A stretch of 64,000 bases of DNA from Pseudomonadota bacterium (GTDB taxonomy: Bacteria; Pseudomonadota; Alphaproteobacteria; Rickettsiales; UBA3002): NCBI GenBank assembly GCA_040384265.1, contig JAZKJM010000002.1, forward strand, positions 1 to 64,000, given 5' to 3'. Positions within the stretch are counted from its first letter, which is position 1. Each line of letters opens with the position of its first letter. The notes under the pieces are model-generated. The model worked only from the letters and a program-made list of their open reading frames with translations, did not search any database and had not been told where the DNA came from. Position numbers and translations under genes: made by a program. Shown here piece by piece: positions 54,710-63,090 of this stretch.

Positions 54710-55516
54710 ATGGACAAGAAAACACAGAGCATGGCACCCGCCGATGCCAATTCGGCTATCTTCACCCGCTTTGACGAGGCGCTGGAACAGCTGGCGAACG
54801 AGGTCAGCACCCTGCCCGACGGGACGGCACCGCTGAAGCTTAGCGATAAAACCCGATCCGAGCTTAAGGGCTACCTCATTGCCGTTGCCTCCGGCCAGCT
54901 ATCCATCGGCATGGAGGATGAGCGTGCCCCCCGCCTCGCAGTGTTACCAAAAGAAGAACAGCAGCGCATGCGTGAAACACAGCAGCGCATGCAGCAGGAA
55001 CAGCAGCGCTTCCAACAGCAGTACTTCAGCGCGGCGGAGAAAGGCTTTACACTGCAACTCTCCGAGCATCTTGCCGGTCTGGCACAGCGCATCGCCAAAG
55101 AGCAGCAGCTGCCCGATAGCGCGACGGCGCAATTGCGCGACACGCTCCTGAAGCTGAATAACAGAACACCGGAACTGGAAGACCTCAGCTCCCCGACACA
55201 GATAGCGCTGGAAGACCTCCGCTTAGCGCAGGCAGCGCTGAAAGCGCATCTAACGCCACAAACCGAGACCACGCCCGCAAGGGGGCACCGCGCCTTGGCT
55301 GCGGCTATCGAGGAGCCCCCGATCAACCAGCATTACCGCACCATGCTAAGCGACAGGACAGCCCATTGGCTGCACCATGGTGAAGTACCCACAAGCTGGG
55401 CGAAGAGCATCATCAGCCGCAACATGCAGCGGCAGGAGCAACTGCCGCGGCAGGAGCAGCGGGAGCAGCCGGATTTCGGCACCAACCACGGCGCGGGCTT
55501 TTCGAGATACAGCTAG
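54710..55516 (+). CDS. Hypothetical protein, second copy of the duplicated gene
   Basis: A 268-residue paralogue of 53597-54472. It starts MDKKTQSMAPAD, lacks the Pro-rich linker of the first copy, and keeps LSDKTRSELKGYLIAVASGQ (about 45-64). It then has a Gln/Arg/Met-rich coiled-coil (EEQQRMRETQQRMQQEQQRF) not present in the first copy. The C-terminus is Gln/Arg-rich. The 80 bases before the ATG resemble those before the first copy. It ends 4 bases within the convergent gap gene. Confidence 0.65.
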   Translation: MDKKTQSMAPADANSAIFTRFDEALEQLANEVSTLPDGTAPLKLSDKTRSELKGYLIAVASGQLSIGMEDERAPRLAVLPKEEQQRMRETQQRMQQEQQRFQQQYFSAAEKGFTLQLSEHLAGLAQRIAKEQQLPDSATAQLRDTLLKLNNRTPELEDLSSPTQIALEDLRLAQAALKAHLTPQTETTPARGHRALAAAIEEPPINQHYRTMLSDRTAHWLHHGEVPTSWAKSIISRNMQRQEQLPRQEQREQPDFGTNHGAGFSRYS

Positions 55517-56508
55517 CGTTTACGCGCCAAATCCAGCATCCGGCAGCTGAAGCCCCATTCATTATCATACCATGCGGCGACGCGCAGCAGATTGCTGCCC
55601 ACGACGGCGGTGCCGGTGAGATCGACAATGGCGCTGGCGTTATCGTGGGTGAAATCGATCGATACCAGCGGCTCGGCGGAAACTTTCAGGATGCCTGCCA
55701 TTGCACCCGCAGCGGCGGCGGTGAAGGCCTGATTGACCAGCTCTTTGGTCACCGGTTTGCTGGTGACGACCGTGAGATCGACCAGCGAAACATTCGGCAC
55801 CGGCACGCGAATCGCGGTGCCGCTCAGCTTGCCTGCCAGCTCCGGCAGCACCAGGCCGATGGCCTGGGCCGCACCGGTTTTGCTCGGCACCATGCTGAGC
55901 GTGGCGGCGCGGGCGCGGCGGGGGTCTTTGTGGGACCCATCGACCAGGTTCTGATCGCCGGTGAAGGCATGCACCGTGGTCATGTATCCCGATTCAATAC
56001 CAAAACTATCATTCAAAATTTTGGCGACCGGGGCGAGGCAGTTAGTGGTGCATGAGCCAACCGAGAAAACCGTATGTTCTGGCGTGATTTTTGCGCAGTT
56101 CACACCGCGGACAAAGGTCGGACAATCGTCACCTGCCGGGGCAGATATCAACACCCGCTTCGCGCCTTGGGCGAGGTGGACGGACGCCGCTTCCTTGCTG
56201 TTAAACGCGCCGGTGCATTCGAGCACGATATCGACACCAAGCTCCGCCCAGTTAATGTTCTTCGGATCACGCTCGTGGGTGACGGTGAACTTCCCGCGGC
56301 CCATGTCGATGCCCGCATCATCAAACGTAATTTTGTTTTGGAAGCGCCCGTGCACCGAGTCATATTGCAGCAGATGCGCATGGCTGGCGTTGCTTGCCGA
56401 ACCGTTGGCGGCAACCAGCCGGATGTCGTCATAGCCCTCTTCCACTATCGCCCGTGCGACGCAGCGGCCGATGCGGCCCAACCCGTTAATGCCTACATTG
56501 ATGGTCAT
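55513..56508 (-). CDS. gap: Glyceraldehyde-3-phosphate dehydrogenase
   Basis: A 331-residue type I GAPDH. The NAD-binding GINGLGRIGR (about 5), the catalytic Cys in SCTTNCLAP (about 152) and the C-terminal YDNEWGFSCRMLDLARKR are all present. It makes 1,3-bisphosphoglycerate with NAD. It is followed downstream by the convergent duplicated gene and preceded by the DUF952 and tkt genes, so the run tkt-DUF952-gap is probably co-transcribed. Confidence 0.97.
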   Translation of the reverse strand: MTINVGINGLGRIGRCVARAIVEEGYDDIRLVAANGSASNASHAHLLQYDSVHGRFQNKITFDDAGIDMGRGKFTVTHERDPKNINWAELGVDIVLECTGAFNSKEAASVHLAQGAKRVLISAPAGDDCPTFVRGVNCAKITPEHTVFSVGSCTTNCLAPVAKILNDSFGIESGYMTTVHAFTGDQNLVDGSHKDPRRARAATLSMVPSKTGAAQAIGLVLPELAGKLSGTAIRVPVPNVSLVDLTVVTSKPVTKELVNQAFTAAAAGAMAGILKVSAEPLVSIDFTHDNASAIVDLTGTAVVGSNLLRVAAWYDNEWGFSCRMLDLARKR

Positions 56509-56540
56509 GGTGACGCTCCTTTTGCCCGCGTTATAGCGGG

Positions 56541-56858
56541 TTATTGCGGCACGTCAAATGACGTTGCAGAAAGAATCGCGCAAAGCGGCAGCGGCCCATA
56601 CAGATGGAGAAAATCCCCCGCCCGCGACCCGGATGACGATGGCTCCCAGCGCAAGGCCGCACCCAGCGCCGCGCTATCGACACTCAGCAGCACCAGATCG
56701 CGCTGCCCGGCGAAATATTTTTGTGCGGTTTCCGCCTGCTGCTGCTCGGTGGAAAAATGGATGTAGCCATCCGCCATATCCACCGGCATACCGGGAAACT
56801 CGCCGCTGCGCTGCGTTTCCTCCCACAGCGCGCGCGTGCAGATTTTATAGATCAGCAT
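56541..56858 (-). CDS. DUF952 family protein
   Basis: A 105-residue protein. Typical features are IYKICTRALWEE at the start, DGYIHFSTEQQQAETAQKYF (about 31-50) and LLSVDSAALG. The family has unknown function and is often encoded near central metabolic genes, as here between tkt and gap. Its ATG is next to the tkt stop, suggesting translational coupling. Confidence 0.9.
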   Translation of the reverse strand: MLIYKICTRALWEETQRSGEFPGMPVDMADGYIHFSTEQQQAETAQKYFAGQRDLVLLSVDSAALGAALRWEPSSSGSRAGDFLHLYGPLPLCAILSATSFDVPQ

Positions 56859-58859
56859 TTACTTGGAGGCCGCCGCCACAATCGCATCCACCGTGATGCC
56901 AAAACGCTTATACAGCTCCTCGGCGGGCGCACTCGCGCCGAAATGGGTCATGCCGATGAAGATGCCTTCGTCGCCCAGCAGTCTCTCCCAGCCCTGTTCG
57001 AGCGCGGCTTCCACCGCAATGCGGCGCACGCCCTCGCCCAGCACCTGCTTGCGATAGGCCGGGGTTTGCTGCGCGAACAGCTCCATGCATGGCACGGAGA
57101 CCACGCGGGTGGCAATGCCGCGCGCTTCCAGCTGCGCCTGCGCCTCCACCGCCAGATGCACCTCGGAACCGGTCGCCATCAGCACCACGTTCGGTGCGCC
57201 ATGTTTCGATTCACGCAAGATATATGCGCCTTTGGCAGATTGGTTCTCGGCCACGAAATCGCTGCGCAAATGCGGCAGCGCCTGACGGGTGAGCGCGAGG
57301 ATGCTCGGTGCTTTGGGCGATGCAATCGCCAACTGCCAGCATTCGGCAGTTTCGGTCGCATCGCACGGGCGCATGACGAGCAGGTTGGGAATCACCCGCA
57401 GGCTGGCCAAATGCTCGACCGGCTGGTGGGTTGGGCCATCCTCGCCGACGCCGATGGAGTCGTGCGTCATCACATAAATCACCCGCTGTTCCATCAGCGC
57501 GCTGAGGCGGATGGCCGGGCGGCAGTAATCGGCAAACACGAGGAACGTGCCGCCATACGGGATGAAGCCGCCATGCAGCGCGATGCCGTTCATGGCCGAA
57601 GCCATCGCATGCTCGCGCACGCCGTAATAGAGGTAGCGGCCGGTGAAATCGCTCGGCGTGACCGGGGCCATCACCTTGCCTTTGGTGTTGTTGGAGCCGG
57701 TTAAATCCGCCGAGCCGCCAAGCAGGCTGGGCATCAACGGCGCCAGCACATCCAGCACGTTTTGCGACGAGGCGCGGGTAGCTTCCTTCGGCTGGCTGCT
57801 TGCAAGCTGCTGCTTGAACTGCTGCAGTGCCTGCGTCCATGCCTCGCCCAGATCGCCCGAGAGGCGGGTGCTGAAAGCGTCCGCATTGGCGGCGGCGGCG
57901 AAACGTTTTTCCCATGCGCCAAAGGCCTGCGCGCGGGTTTGCGCGGCGGCGCGCCAGGCATCCACAATCGGCGCCGGAATTTCGAACGGCGCATGCGGCC
58001 AAGCAAGGTTGCTGCGCGCGCCCTCGATTTCGCTCGTGCCAAGTGGCGAACCATGGCTGGAATTCTTGCCTGCCTTGGTCGGCGCGCCTTTGCCGATGAC
58101 GGTGTTGCAGGCAATCAGCGTCGGCTTATCGCTCGCCTGTGCCCGCGCAATGGCGGCGCGGATGGCGGCGGCGTCATGCCCATCGATGGCATCGGTGTTC
58201 CAACCCAGCGCGGCGAAACGCGCGCATTGATCGTCCGACACGCTCAGGCTGGTCGGCCCGTCGATCGAAATCTGGTTATCGTCCCACAGCACGATCAGCT
58301 TGTTTAGCTTCAAATGGCCGGCAAGCGACGCCGCTTCGTGGCTAATGCCTTCCATCAAGCACCCGTCGCCGGCGATAACATAGGTATAGTGATCGACCAG
58401 CGCCGCACCGAATTCGGCGGCCTGCATCTTCTCGGCGAGCGCCATGCCGACAGCGTTGGCAATGCCCTGACCGAGCGGGCCGGTGGTGGTTTCGATGCCC
58501 GTCGCATGGCCGTATTCCGGGTGACCGGCGGTTTTGCTGCCCCATTGGCGGAAATTGCGGATCTCGTCGAGCGTCATATCCGGGTAGCCGGTGAGGTGGA
58601 GCAGCGCATATTGCAGCATCGACCCATGCCCGGCGGAGAGCACGAACCGGTCGCGATCCGGCCAGTGCGGATGGGTGGGATCGTAGCGCAAAAATTCGGT
58701 GAATAGCACCGTAGCAACATCCGCCATGCCCATCGGCATGCCGGGGTGGCCGGATTTGGCTTTTTCAACCGCATCCATCGCAAGGGCGCGGATGGCGTTG
58801 GCCATCTGATCGTGGGTGACGGTGTCGCTCATAGGTTTTTTCATCGCGTGCTGGTTCAT
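56859..58859 (-). CDS. tkt: Transketolase
   Basis: A 666-residue thiamine-diphosphate enzyme of the non-oxidative pentose phosphate pathway. Motifs are SGHPGMPMG (about 35), the ThDP-binding [15 protein letters not shown] (about 148), [17 protein letters not shown] (about 470) and [18 protein letters not shown] near the end. The start is set at MNQHAMKK with a GGACGAG box; alternatives at 58874 and 58832 change only the first residues. It heads the tkt-DUF952-gap transcript. Confidence 0.96.
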   Translation of the reverse strand: MNQHAMKKPMSDTVTHDQMANAIRALAMDAVEKAKSGHPGMPMGMADVATVLFTEFLRYDPTHPHWPDRDRFVLSAGHGSMLQYALLHLTGYPDMTLDEIRNFRQWGSKTAGHPEYGHATGIETTTGPLGQGIANAVGMALAEKMQAAEFGAALVDHYTYVIAGDGCLMEGISHEAASLAGHLKLNKLIVLWDDNQISIDGPTSLSVSDDQCARFAALGWNTDAIDGHDAAAIRAAIARAQASDKPTLIACNTVIGKGAPTKAGKNSSHGSPLGTSEIEGARSNLAWPHAPFEIPAPIVDAWRAAAQTRAQAFGAWEKRFAAAANADAFSTRLSGDLGEAWTQALQQFKQQLASSQPKEATRASSQNVLDVLAPLMPSLLGGSADLTGSNNTKGKVMAPVTPSDFTGRYLYYGVREHAMASAMNGIALHGGFIPYGGTFLVFADYCRPAIRLSALMEQRVIYVMTHDSIGVGEDGPTHQPVEHLASLRVIPNLLVMRPCDATETAECWQLAIASPKAPSILALTRQALPHLRSDFVAENQSAKGAYILRESKHGAPNVVLMATGSEVHLAVEAQAQLEARGIATRVVSVPCMELFAQQTPAYRKQVLGEGVRRIAVEAALEQGWERLLGDEGIFIGMTHFGASAPAEELYKRFGITVDAIVAAASK

Positions 58860-59039
58860 GGCTCGTCCATACACGCCGATCCGCAGCCATGCAACTGCGA
58901 TTCACATTCGCCCGCCTGCCGCAGTTATACACATGCCCACCCGCCCGGATTGCAATCGCCCGGACGATATGGTTACTTCGGTTCAGAAAACAAAAAACTA
59001 CCACACATCGCTCACCCGTTAGCGAAAGATGAGGGCAGC

Positions 59040-59396
59040 ATGACAAGCAACTCGAAAATCACTTTAAACGATGCGATCTCGTCGATGGAGCGCGCCTACC
59101 TGCGCCTTGAGGCCGCGGCCGATATTGCCGTGCACGAGCGCGCCCAATCCGCCGCCCAGCGCGAATCGGCACAGCATGAAATCAGCCAGTCCTGGCAGGC
59201 CCACAGCAGCCAGCTGGAAGCCTCGCTTGCCGATGTGACCTCGGAAAACCAGTTCCTCAAGGAAGATAACCTGCGCCTCGCCAACCAGCTGCAAACGCTG
59301 CAACGTGATTATCTCGGCCTGCAGGAAGCCGCCAACCACGCCGCCGGCCGGCTGGATGCCTCGGTCAAGCAGCTCGATCTGATTTTGGAGCATTGA
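59040..59396 (+). CDS. Coiled-coil protein upstream of zapA
   Basis: A 118-residue, almost entirely helical protein: ITLNDAISSMERAYLRLEAA, then SQLEASLADVTSENQFLKED and LRLANQLQTLQRDYLGLQEA. The heptad pattern predicts a long coiled coil. A gene of this kind before zapA is common in Alphaproteobacteria and may be part of the division apparatus, comparable to ZapB by shape only. The ATG follows GAGGGCAGC. Confidence 0.8.
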   Translation: MTSNSKITLNDAISSMERAYLRLEAAADIAVHERAQSAAQRESAQHEISQSWQAHSSQLEASLADVTSENQFLKEDNLRLANQLQTLQRDYLGLQEAANHAAGRLDASVKQLDLILEH

Positions 59397-59401
59397 TATG
59401 T

Positions 59402-59543
59402 GGGACCTCCTGGAAATGCATTTCTATGCGGGGATTTCTAGGAATGCCCGCCCGCAGAACCGCAGCATAACAGCGCTATGTGAGGATTCGAGGACGGACA
59501 TGACGACGAAATCACCCATAGAAATGTATTTATAGGGGGTCCC
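59402..59543. repeat. 142-bp element with 27-bp terminal inverted repeats before zapA
   Basis: Left arm 59402-59428 (GGGACCTCCTGGAAATGCAT...) and right arm 59517-59543 match as reverse complements at 23 of 27 positions. The right arm ends exactly at the zapA start codon and supplies its AGGGGG ribosome-binding box. It may be a miniature inverted-repeat element or an RNA structure controlling zapA. No target-site duplication is obvious. Confidence 0.7.
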
Positions 59544-59915
59544 ATGAGCCAGAAAACCGTCATCGCCCATGTTTATGGCAAGGAATATACCCTAGCCTGC
59601 GACACCGGTCAGGAACAGCATTTGATGGGCCTCGTCGCCCAGATTAACGAGCGCACCCAACGGCTTGAGAAGGCTGTCGGCAAACTGCCCGAGCCGCTGA
59701 TGCTGCTCTATACCGCCCTCATGATCGCCGACGAAATGCACGACACCAGCCGCGACCATGCCCGCGCCAAAGACGAGCTGGCCCGCGCCCTGCGCCAGCT
59801 GGACGAAACCAGCGGCGACGACACCCGCCTGGCCGCCCTCGAAGACGAGGTCGCCGAGAGCCTGCACGCCATCGCCACCCGCATCGAGGGCCTGGCCGAA
59901 AAACTGAGCGCGTAA
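59544..59915 (+). CDS. zapA: Cell division protein ZapA
   Basis: A 123-residue FtsZ-associated protein. The N-terminal domain has TVIAHVYGKEYTLACDTGQE and HLMGLVAQINERTQRLEKA, followed by MLLYTALMIADEMHD and a long C-terminal coiled coil. ZapA tetramers bundle FtsZ filaments at the Z-ring. It is followed by a 6S-like RNA and, further on, the 5-formyl-THF cyclo-ligase gene, a conserved bacterial order. Confidence 0.93.
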   Translation: MSQKTVIAHVYGKEYTLACDTGQEQHLMGLVAQINERTQRLEKAVGKLPEPLMLLYTALMIADEMHDTSRDHARAKDELARALRQLDETSGDDTRLAALEDEVAESLHAIATRIEGLAEKLSA

Positions 59916-59977
59916 GCCATTTTCCGCCAAAAACCACACCGCCCTTGTGAAACCCGCCGCTTTGCTCTACATTAACC

Positions 59978-60147
59978 AGTGAATGGTACTGCCCGGTTGG
60001 TGAAGGTATTGTATTACTCCGGACCGACTATCCATCTCAGGGAGCTGTCCCTGCCTTGCACCCTTGGTGTAGGGTATACGGTGCCCACCTGTTCAAACGG
60101 GTCTCGAGAGAATCAAACTACCCACGGCCATGGTGGTATCATTCACT
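59978..60147 (+). ncRNA. ssrS: 6S RNA (SsrS-like)
   Basis: About 170 bases between zapA and fau. Closing arms AGTGAATGGTAC (59978-59989) and GTATCATTCACT (60136-60147) pair with one G-U. Inside are further complementary segments and a central less-paired region, giving the long rod with bulge expected of 6S RNA. The same position between zapA and the cyclo-ligase gene holds 6S RNA in many Proteobacteria. 6S RNA sequesters sigma-70 RNA polymerase in stationary phase. The ends are approximate. Confidence 0.75.
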
Positions 60148-60526
60148 TCATGCTAGCGCGCAGCGCTGCATTCGTTTTTTGATTGGCGGCGTTGCCGCGT
60201 GGGGGGCGTCCCGCCCCCAGCTACCGCTCCCCCTCGTTCGCGCTTACGCGCTCCGGCTCCGCGCCGTCGCGCTGCGCGCGGCTAACTGCGGGCTATGCAT
60301 TTTCTTTCCTGTTCCCTCGTGTCCCTCCACCCCCTCCACGTCATCCTGAACTTGTTTCAGGATCCATCGCGCGCAAGCGCCAGCAATATTGCCTGCCGCG
60401 CAGTGGGACCCCGGGGTGACAATGGCTACGGCGGCAATACTGACGAATAATCATAAACCGTCATCAAACTGTCACCGAACCACGCTAGGGAGGCTTTCCA
60501 AAAACAACAAAACGGAGAAGACGGGC
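60148..60526. other. Intergenic region after the 6S RNA with dispersed repeat
   Basis: There is no gene in this 379-bp gap. A T-run at 60174-60180 may end the 6S transcript. A GTCATCCTGAACTTGTTTCAG... element (60340-60421) of the dispersed palindromic family lies in the middle, with the outer arm GGGGTGACA. The last 100 bases should hold the promoter of the following small gene. Confidence 0.6.
60340..60421. repeat. GTCATCCTGAAC...GGGGTGACA palindromic element
   Basis: The left half has a CCTGAACTTGTTTCAGG hairpin and the right half ends CCCCGGGGTGACA. It is a variant of the family at 36964-37035; the inner stems have diverged. It lies between the 6S RNA and a small gene. Confidence 0.7.
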
Positions 60527-60823
60527 ATGAGCGACAACACAGCAAGATGGCAAACAGTGGTAAAAAGCGGTGGCGAAGGACTTGCCGGTCTGAAGGCGAT
60601 ACCCAGAAGCCATCTAATCGCCGCGAATGATGCCAAAAATCCCGGTAATCCCGTCATGCGCACGAACCGCAATCGCCGCAGAGACAGCGTTGAGCAAGGT
60701 CTGGACCCAGCGTTTCTGGCCCACGAAACCCGTGCAGTCAAGAAAGCCCGTGACACGTGGTCTGCGCGCGAAGAAGAAGCAAGACGTGATGCCTACAATC
60801 CCAACTTCGAGCGACCGCGCTAG
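60527..60823 (+). CDS. Hypothetical basic protein
   Basis: A 98-residue soluble, Arg/Asn-rich protein: MSDNTARWQTVVKSGGEGLA, then RTNRNRRRDSVEQGLDPAFL and a charged C-terminal helix (RAVKKARDTWSAREEEARRD). No domain is recognised. The start follows an AGAAGACGGGC stretch; the upstream part of the frame overlaps the repeat and is rejected. It lies 35 bases before fau on the same strand. Confidence 0.5.
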   Translation: MSDNTARWQTVVKSGGEGLAGLKAIPRSHLIAANDAKNPGNPVMRTNRNRRRDSVEQGLDPAFLAHETRAVKKARDTWSAREEEARRDAYNPNFERPR

Positions 60824-60858
60824 TTGCACCGCCCGAAAAACCCGGCATACTGGTATTT

Positions 60859-61452
60859 ATGAAAACCCATGCTTCCGATCGGGCGCTGGTGACGCAGAAG
60901 CGTAAGCTGCGCGAAACCATGCAGGCCAAACGCATGCAGATGCCGCACGCAGCACTGCTGCGCGCGAGTGAATCGGTGGCGCGCCATTATGCCGACCACC
61001 CCATCCTTGCCTTTGCTGCCAGCTTTGCGGGCTACCGCGCCATGCGCGGCGAGCTGGATGTGATGGAGATTTTCCGGCTGATGGAGCGCTTCCGCAAAGC
61101 CAGCGCCCTGCCCTGCATCACCGGCGATAAATCGCTCGTGTTTCGCACCTGGACGCTGGGCCAGCCACTCACCCGCCACGCGCTCGGCATGGAAGAACCG
61201 CTGGAGGGTGCACCGCTGATCCTGCCCGAGATCATCCTCGTGCCGCTGCTCGCCTTCGATGGCGAGGGCTACCGGCTGGGCTATGGCGGCGGCTATTACG
61301 ACCGCACCATCGCCGCCTTGCGCGAGGCGGAGAAACCGCCGCTGTTCATCGGCGTCGGCTACAGCATGCAGGAAATCGAGCAAGTCCCCACCGGCGACTA
61401 TGACGCGCCGCTGGATGGTATCCTGACCGAGCTGGGTGTAAGTATGTTTTAA
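60859..61452 (+). CDS. fau: 5-formyltetrahydrofolate cyclo-ligase
   Basis: A 197-residue enzyme converting 5-formyl-THF to 5,10-methenyl-THF with ATP. The N-terminal KRKLRETMQAKRMQM (about 13) and the signature LAFDGEGYRLGYGGGYYDRT (about 132-151) are clear. It protects folate pools, and its gene commonly follows 6S RNA, here separated by one small gene. The ATG at 60859 starts the canonical protein. Confidence 0.94.
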   Translation: MKTHASDRALVTQKRKLRETMQAKRMQMPHAALLRASESVARHYADHPILAFAASFAGYRAMRGELDVMEIFRLMERFRKASALPCITGDKSLVFRTWTLGQPLTRHALGMEEPLEGAPLILPEIILVPLLAFDGEGYRLGYGGGYYDRTIAALREAEKPPLFIGVGYSMQEIEQVPTGDYDAPLDGILTELGVSMF

Positions 61453-61465
61453 GCACTCGAATCCC

Positions 61466-61574
61466 TCCCCCTATCGGGGGGAGGTTAGGTGGGGGGCCAT
61501 CCCAGCGCGCAGACTCAAATGGAGGGGGAACACTTCGTGGCAGCCCCCCTCCCAACCTCCCCCCGATAGGGGGA
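61466..61574. repeat. 109-bp inverted-repeat element (CCCCCTATCGGGGG family)
   Basis: Arms 61466-61496 and 61544-61574 (31 bases each) are reverse complements with about three mismatches. Each arm contains its own small hairpin (CCCCCTATCGGGGG). The structure lies between fau and the YmdB-type gene and ends in a GGGGTTTTAGTTTT tail, so it may also stop transcription. Confidence 0.8.
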
Positions 61575-61647
61575 GGGGTTTTAGTTTTCTATTGCCCACC
61601 CTCACCCCAGCACCTAGAAGCTAGCGAGGTGAACCAAGGGCGCTCGT

Positions 61648-62433
61648 ATGAAAATCCTCTTCTGTGGTGATGTGGTCGGGCGCAGCGGGCGCGATGCGGT
61701 GAAGCGGTTTGTGCCGCTGCTGCGCAAGGAGCACGCGCTCGATGCGGTCATCGTCAATGTCGATAATGCGGCCGGTGGCTTTGGCATTGGCGGCGAAGCC
61801 CTGCGCGATTTCAAGGGCCACGGCATCGATGTGATGACCGGCGGCGACCATGTGTTCGACCAGAAAGACGCCCCTTCCCTGCTCGGCAACGAGCCCAATC
61901 TGCTGCGCCCGCACAACTTCCCGCCCAGCGTGCCGGGCACGGGCTGCAAGCTGTTCACCCTGCCAAACGGCAAAAAAATGCTGGTGCTGCACCTGCTCGG
62001 CCAAGTGTTCCATAAGGAATATCTCGACAGCCCCTTCACCTGCGCCGATGCGGCACTCGCACCCTATAAGCTCGGCCACACGGTCGATGCGATTTTTGTC
62101 GATATGCATGCCGAGGCAACATCCGAGAAACAGGCGATGGGCCATTTCCTCGATGGCCGTGTATCGGCCGTGATCGGCTCACACACCCATGTGCCCACCG
62201 CCGATGCGCGCATCCTGCCCGCTGGCACCGCCTATCAGACGGATGGCGGCATGTGCGGCGATTACAATTCCATCATCGGGTTCGAGCCGACCGGGCCAAT
62301 GCAGAGCTTCCTTTCCAAACACCGCAAAGTGCGGATGGAACCGGCAAGCGGCAACGGCACGCTAAGCGGCGCGATCGTGGAACTGGGCAGTAACGGATTG
62401 GCAACGGCGATCACGCCGATTCAGCGCAGCTGA
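61648..62433 (+). CDS. YmdB-type metallophosphoesterase (TIGR00282)
   Basis: A 261-residue phosphodiesterase. Metal-binding motifs are LFCGDVVGRSGRDAV (about 4), VNVDNAAGGFGIG (about 36), TGGDHVFD (about 67) and GSHTHVPTADARILP (about 178), with a closing TDGGMCGDY. The family hydrolyses 2',3'-cAMP and other cyclic nucleotides. It probably acts in the cytoplasm. The neighbouring gene fau suggests a housekeeping cluster. Confidence 0.93.
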   Translation: MKILFCGDVVGRSGRDAVKRFVPLLRKEHALDAVIVNVDNAAGGFGIGGEALRDFKGHGIDVMTGGDHVFDQKDAPSLLGNEPNLLRPHNFPPSVPGTGCKLFTLPNGKKMLVLHLLGQVFHKEYLDSPFTCADAALAPYKLGHTVDAIFVDMHAEATSEKQAMGHFLDGRVSAVIGSHTHVPTADARILPAGTAYQTDGGMCGDYNSIIGFEPTGPMQSFLSKHRKVRMEPASGNGTLSGAIVELGSNGLATAITPIQRS

Positions 62434-62757
62434 TTAATCCTCGGCGTCGCTGGTCGCTTTAGCTTTGCGGGCGCGGGGTTTTTCGCTGGGGGTGCGGGCC
62501 TTGTCGAGACGGGCATTGGCGCCGTCCCAGACATAGGTGTTCACAATGGTTTTGGTGCCGGTGGTGACGATGTCGCCATTCGGCAATTGCAGCACATCGA
62601 ACCCTTCCTTCAACGCGTCGTTGATGACGGAAGAGGAATGGCGCAGATATTCCGGATTCGCCATCAACTCGGCGAGCATGTTCTCGTCATCATGCGCGGC
62701 AGTGCGCGCGTCTTTGGTGACGTTGAGGGAATGAAACATCTTCGACTTATACGTCAT
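62434..62757 (-). CDS. Hypothetical protein
   Basis: A 107-residue soluble protein, convergent with the YmdB-type gene and sharing the end point. It has an acidic helix (DDENMLAELMANPEYLRHSS), a beta region (FDVLQLPNGDIVTTGTKTIV) and a Lys-rich tail (KPRARKAKATSDAED). The ATG codes MTYKSKMFHS. No family is recognised; the ordered middle part and the basic tail suggest a small DNA- or RNA-associated protein, which is only a guess. Confidence 0.55.
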   Translation of the reverse strand: MTYKSKMFHSLNVTKDARTAAHDDENMLAELMANPEYLRHSSSVINDALKEGFDVLQLPNGDIVTTGTKTIVNTYVWDGANARLDKARTPSEKPRARKAKATSDAED

Positions 62758-63090
62758 CGGTAAAAACCTTTATCTATTGCTGATTATCCACGGTTGGATC
62801 GGCGAGTGTATCGGGATCGTCGTAAAGTTCGTATCGCAGGTAATTTAATGTCGCTTCTGTGCCCCTTCGGACACAACGGTGAATAAACAGTAAGGATTTA
62901 GTACCATAAAAATAGGTGAATACAACCCGGCCCCAGCGAATTTCACATAACTGTCATAAATCGCCCCAGCAAGGGCGGCGCACAAAAAAAGAGGCCCGAA
63001 CGCTTACGCACCCGGGCCCAAGAAGGAGCTAGACGACTTAACATTCGAAGGTGCGCGGGGCCGGTCTAGATGCCCCGCGCGCCTATCTCA
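62758..63090. other. Gap between a hypothetical gene and flgE
   Basis: No gene is seen in this 333-bp gap. The left part should hold the promoter of the minus-strand hypothetical gene ending at 62434. The right part carries a GC hairpin (63053-63080) and the flgE terminator (62984-63019). Confidence 0.6.
62984..63019 (-). terminator. Intrinsic terminator downstream of flgE
   Basis: On the minus strand, GGCCCGGGTGCG / CGTTCGGGCC with loop TAAG is followed by a seven-base T-run. A second hairpin (GCGCGGGG / CCCCGCGC, 63053-63080) lies closer to the stop codon. Together they end the flagellar transcript. Confidence 0.85.
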
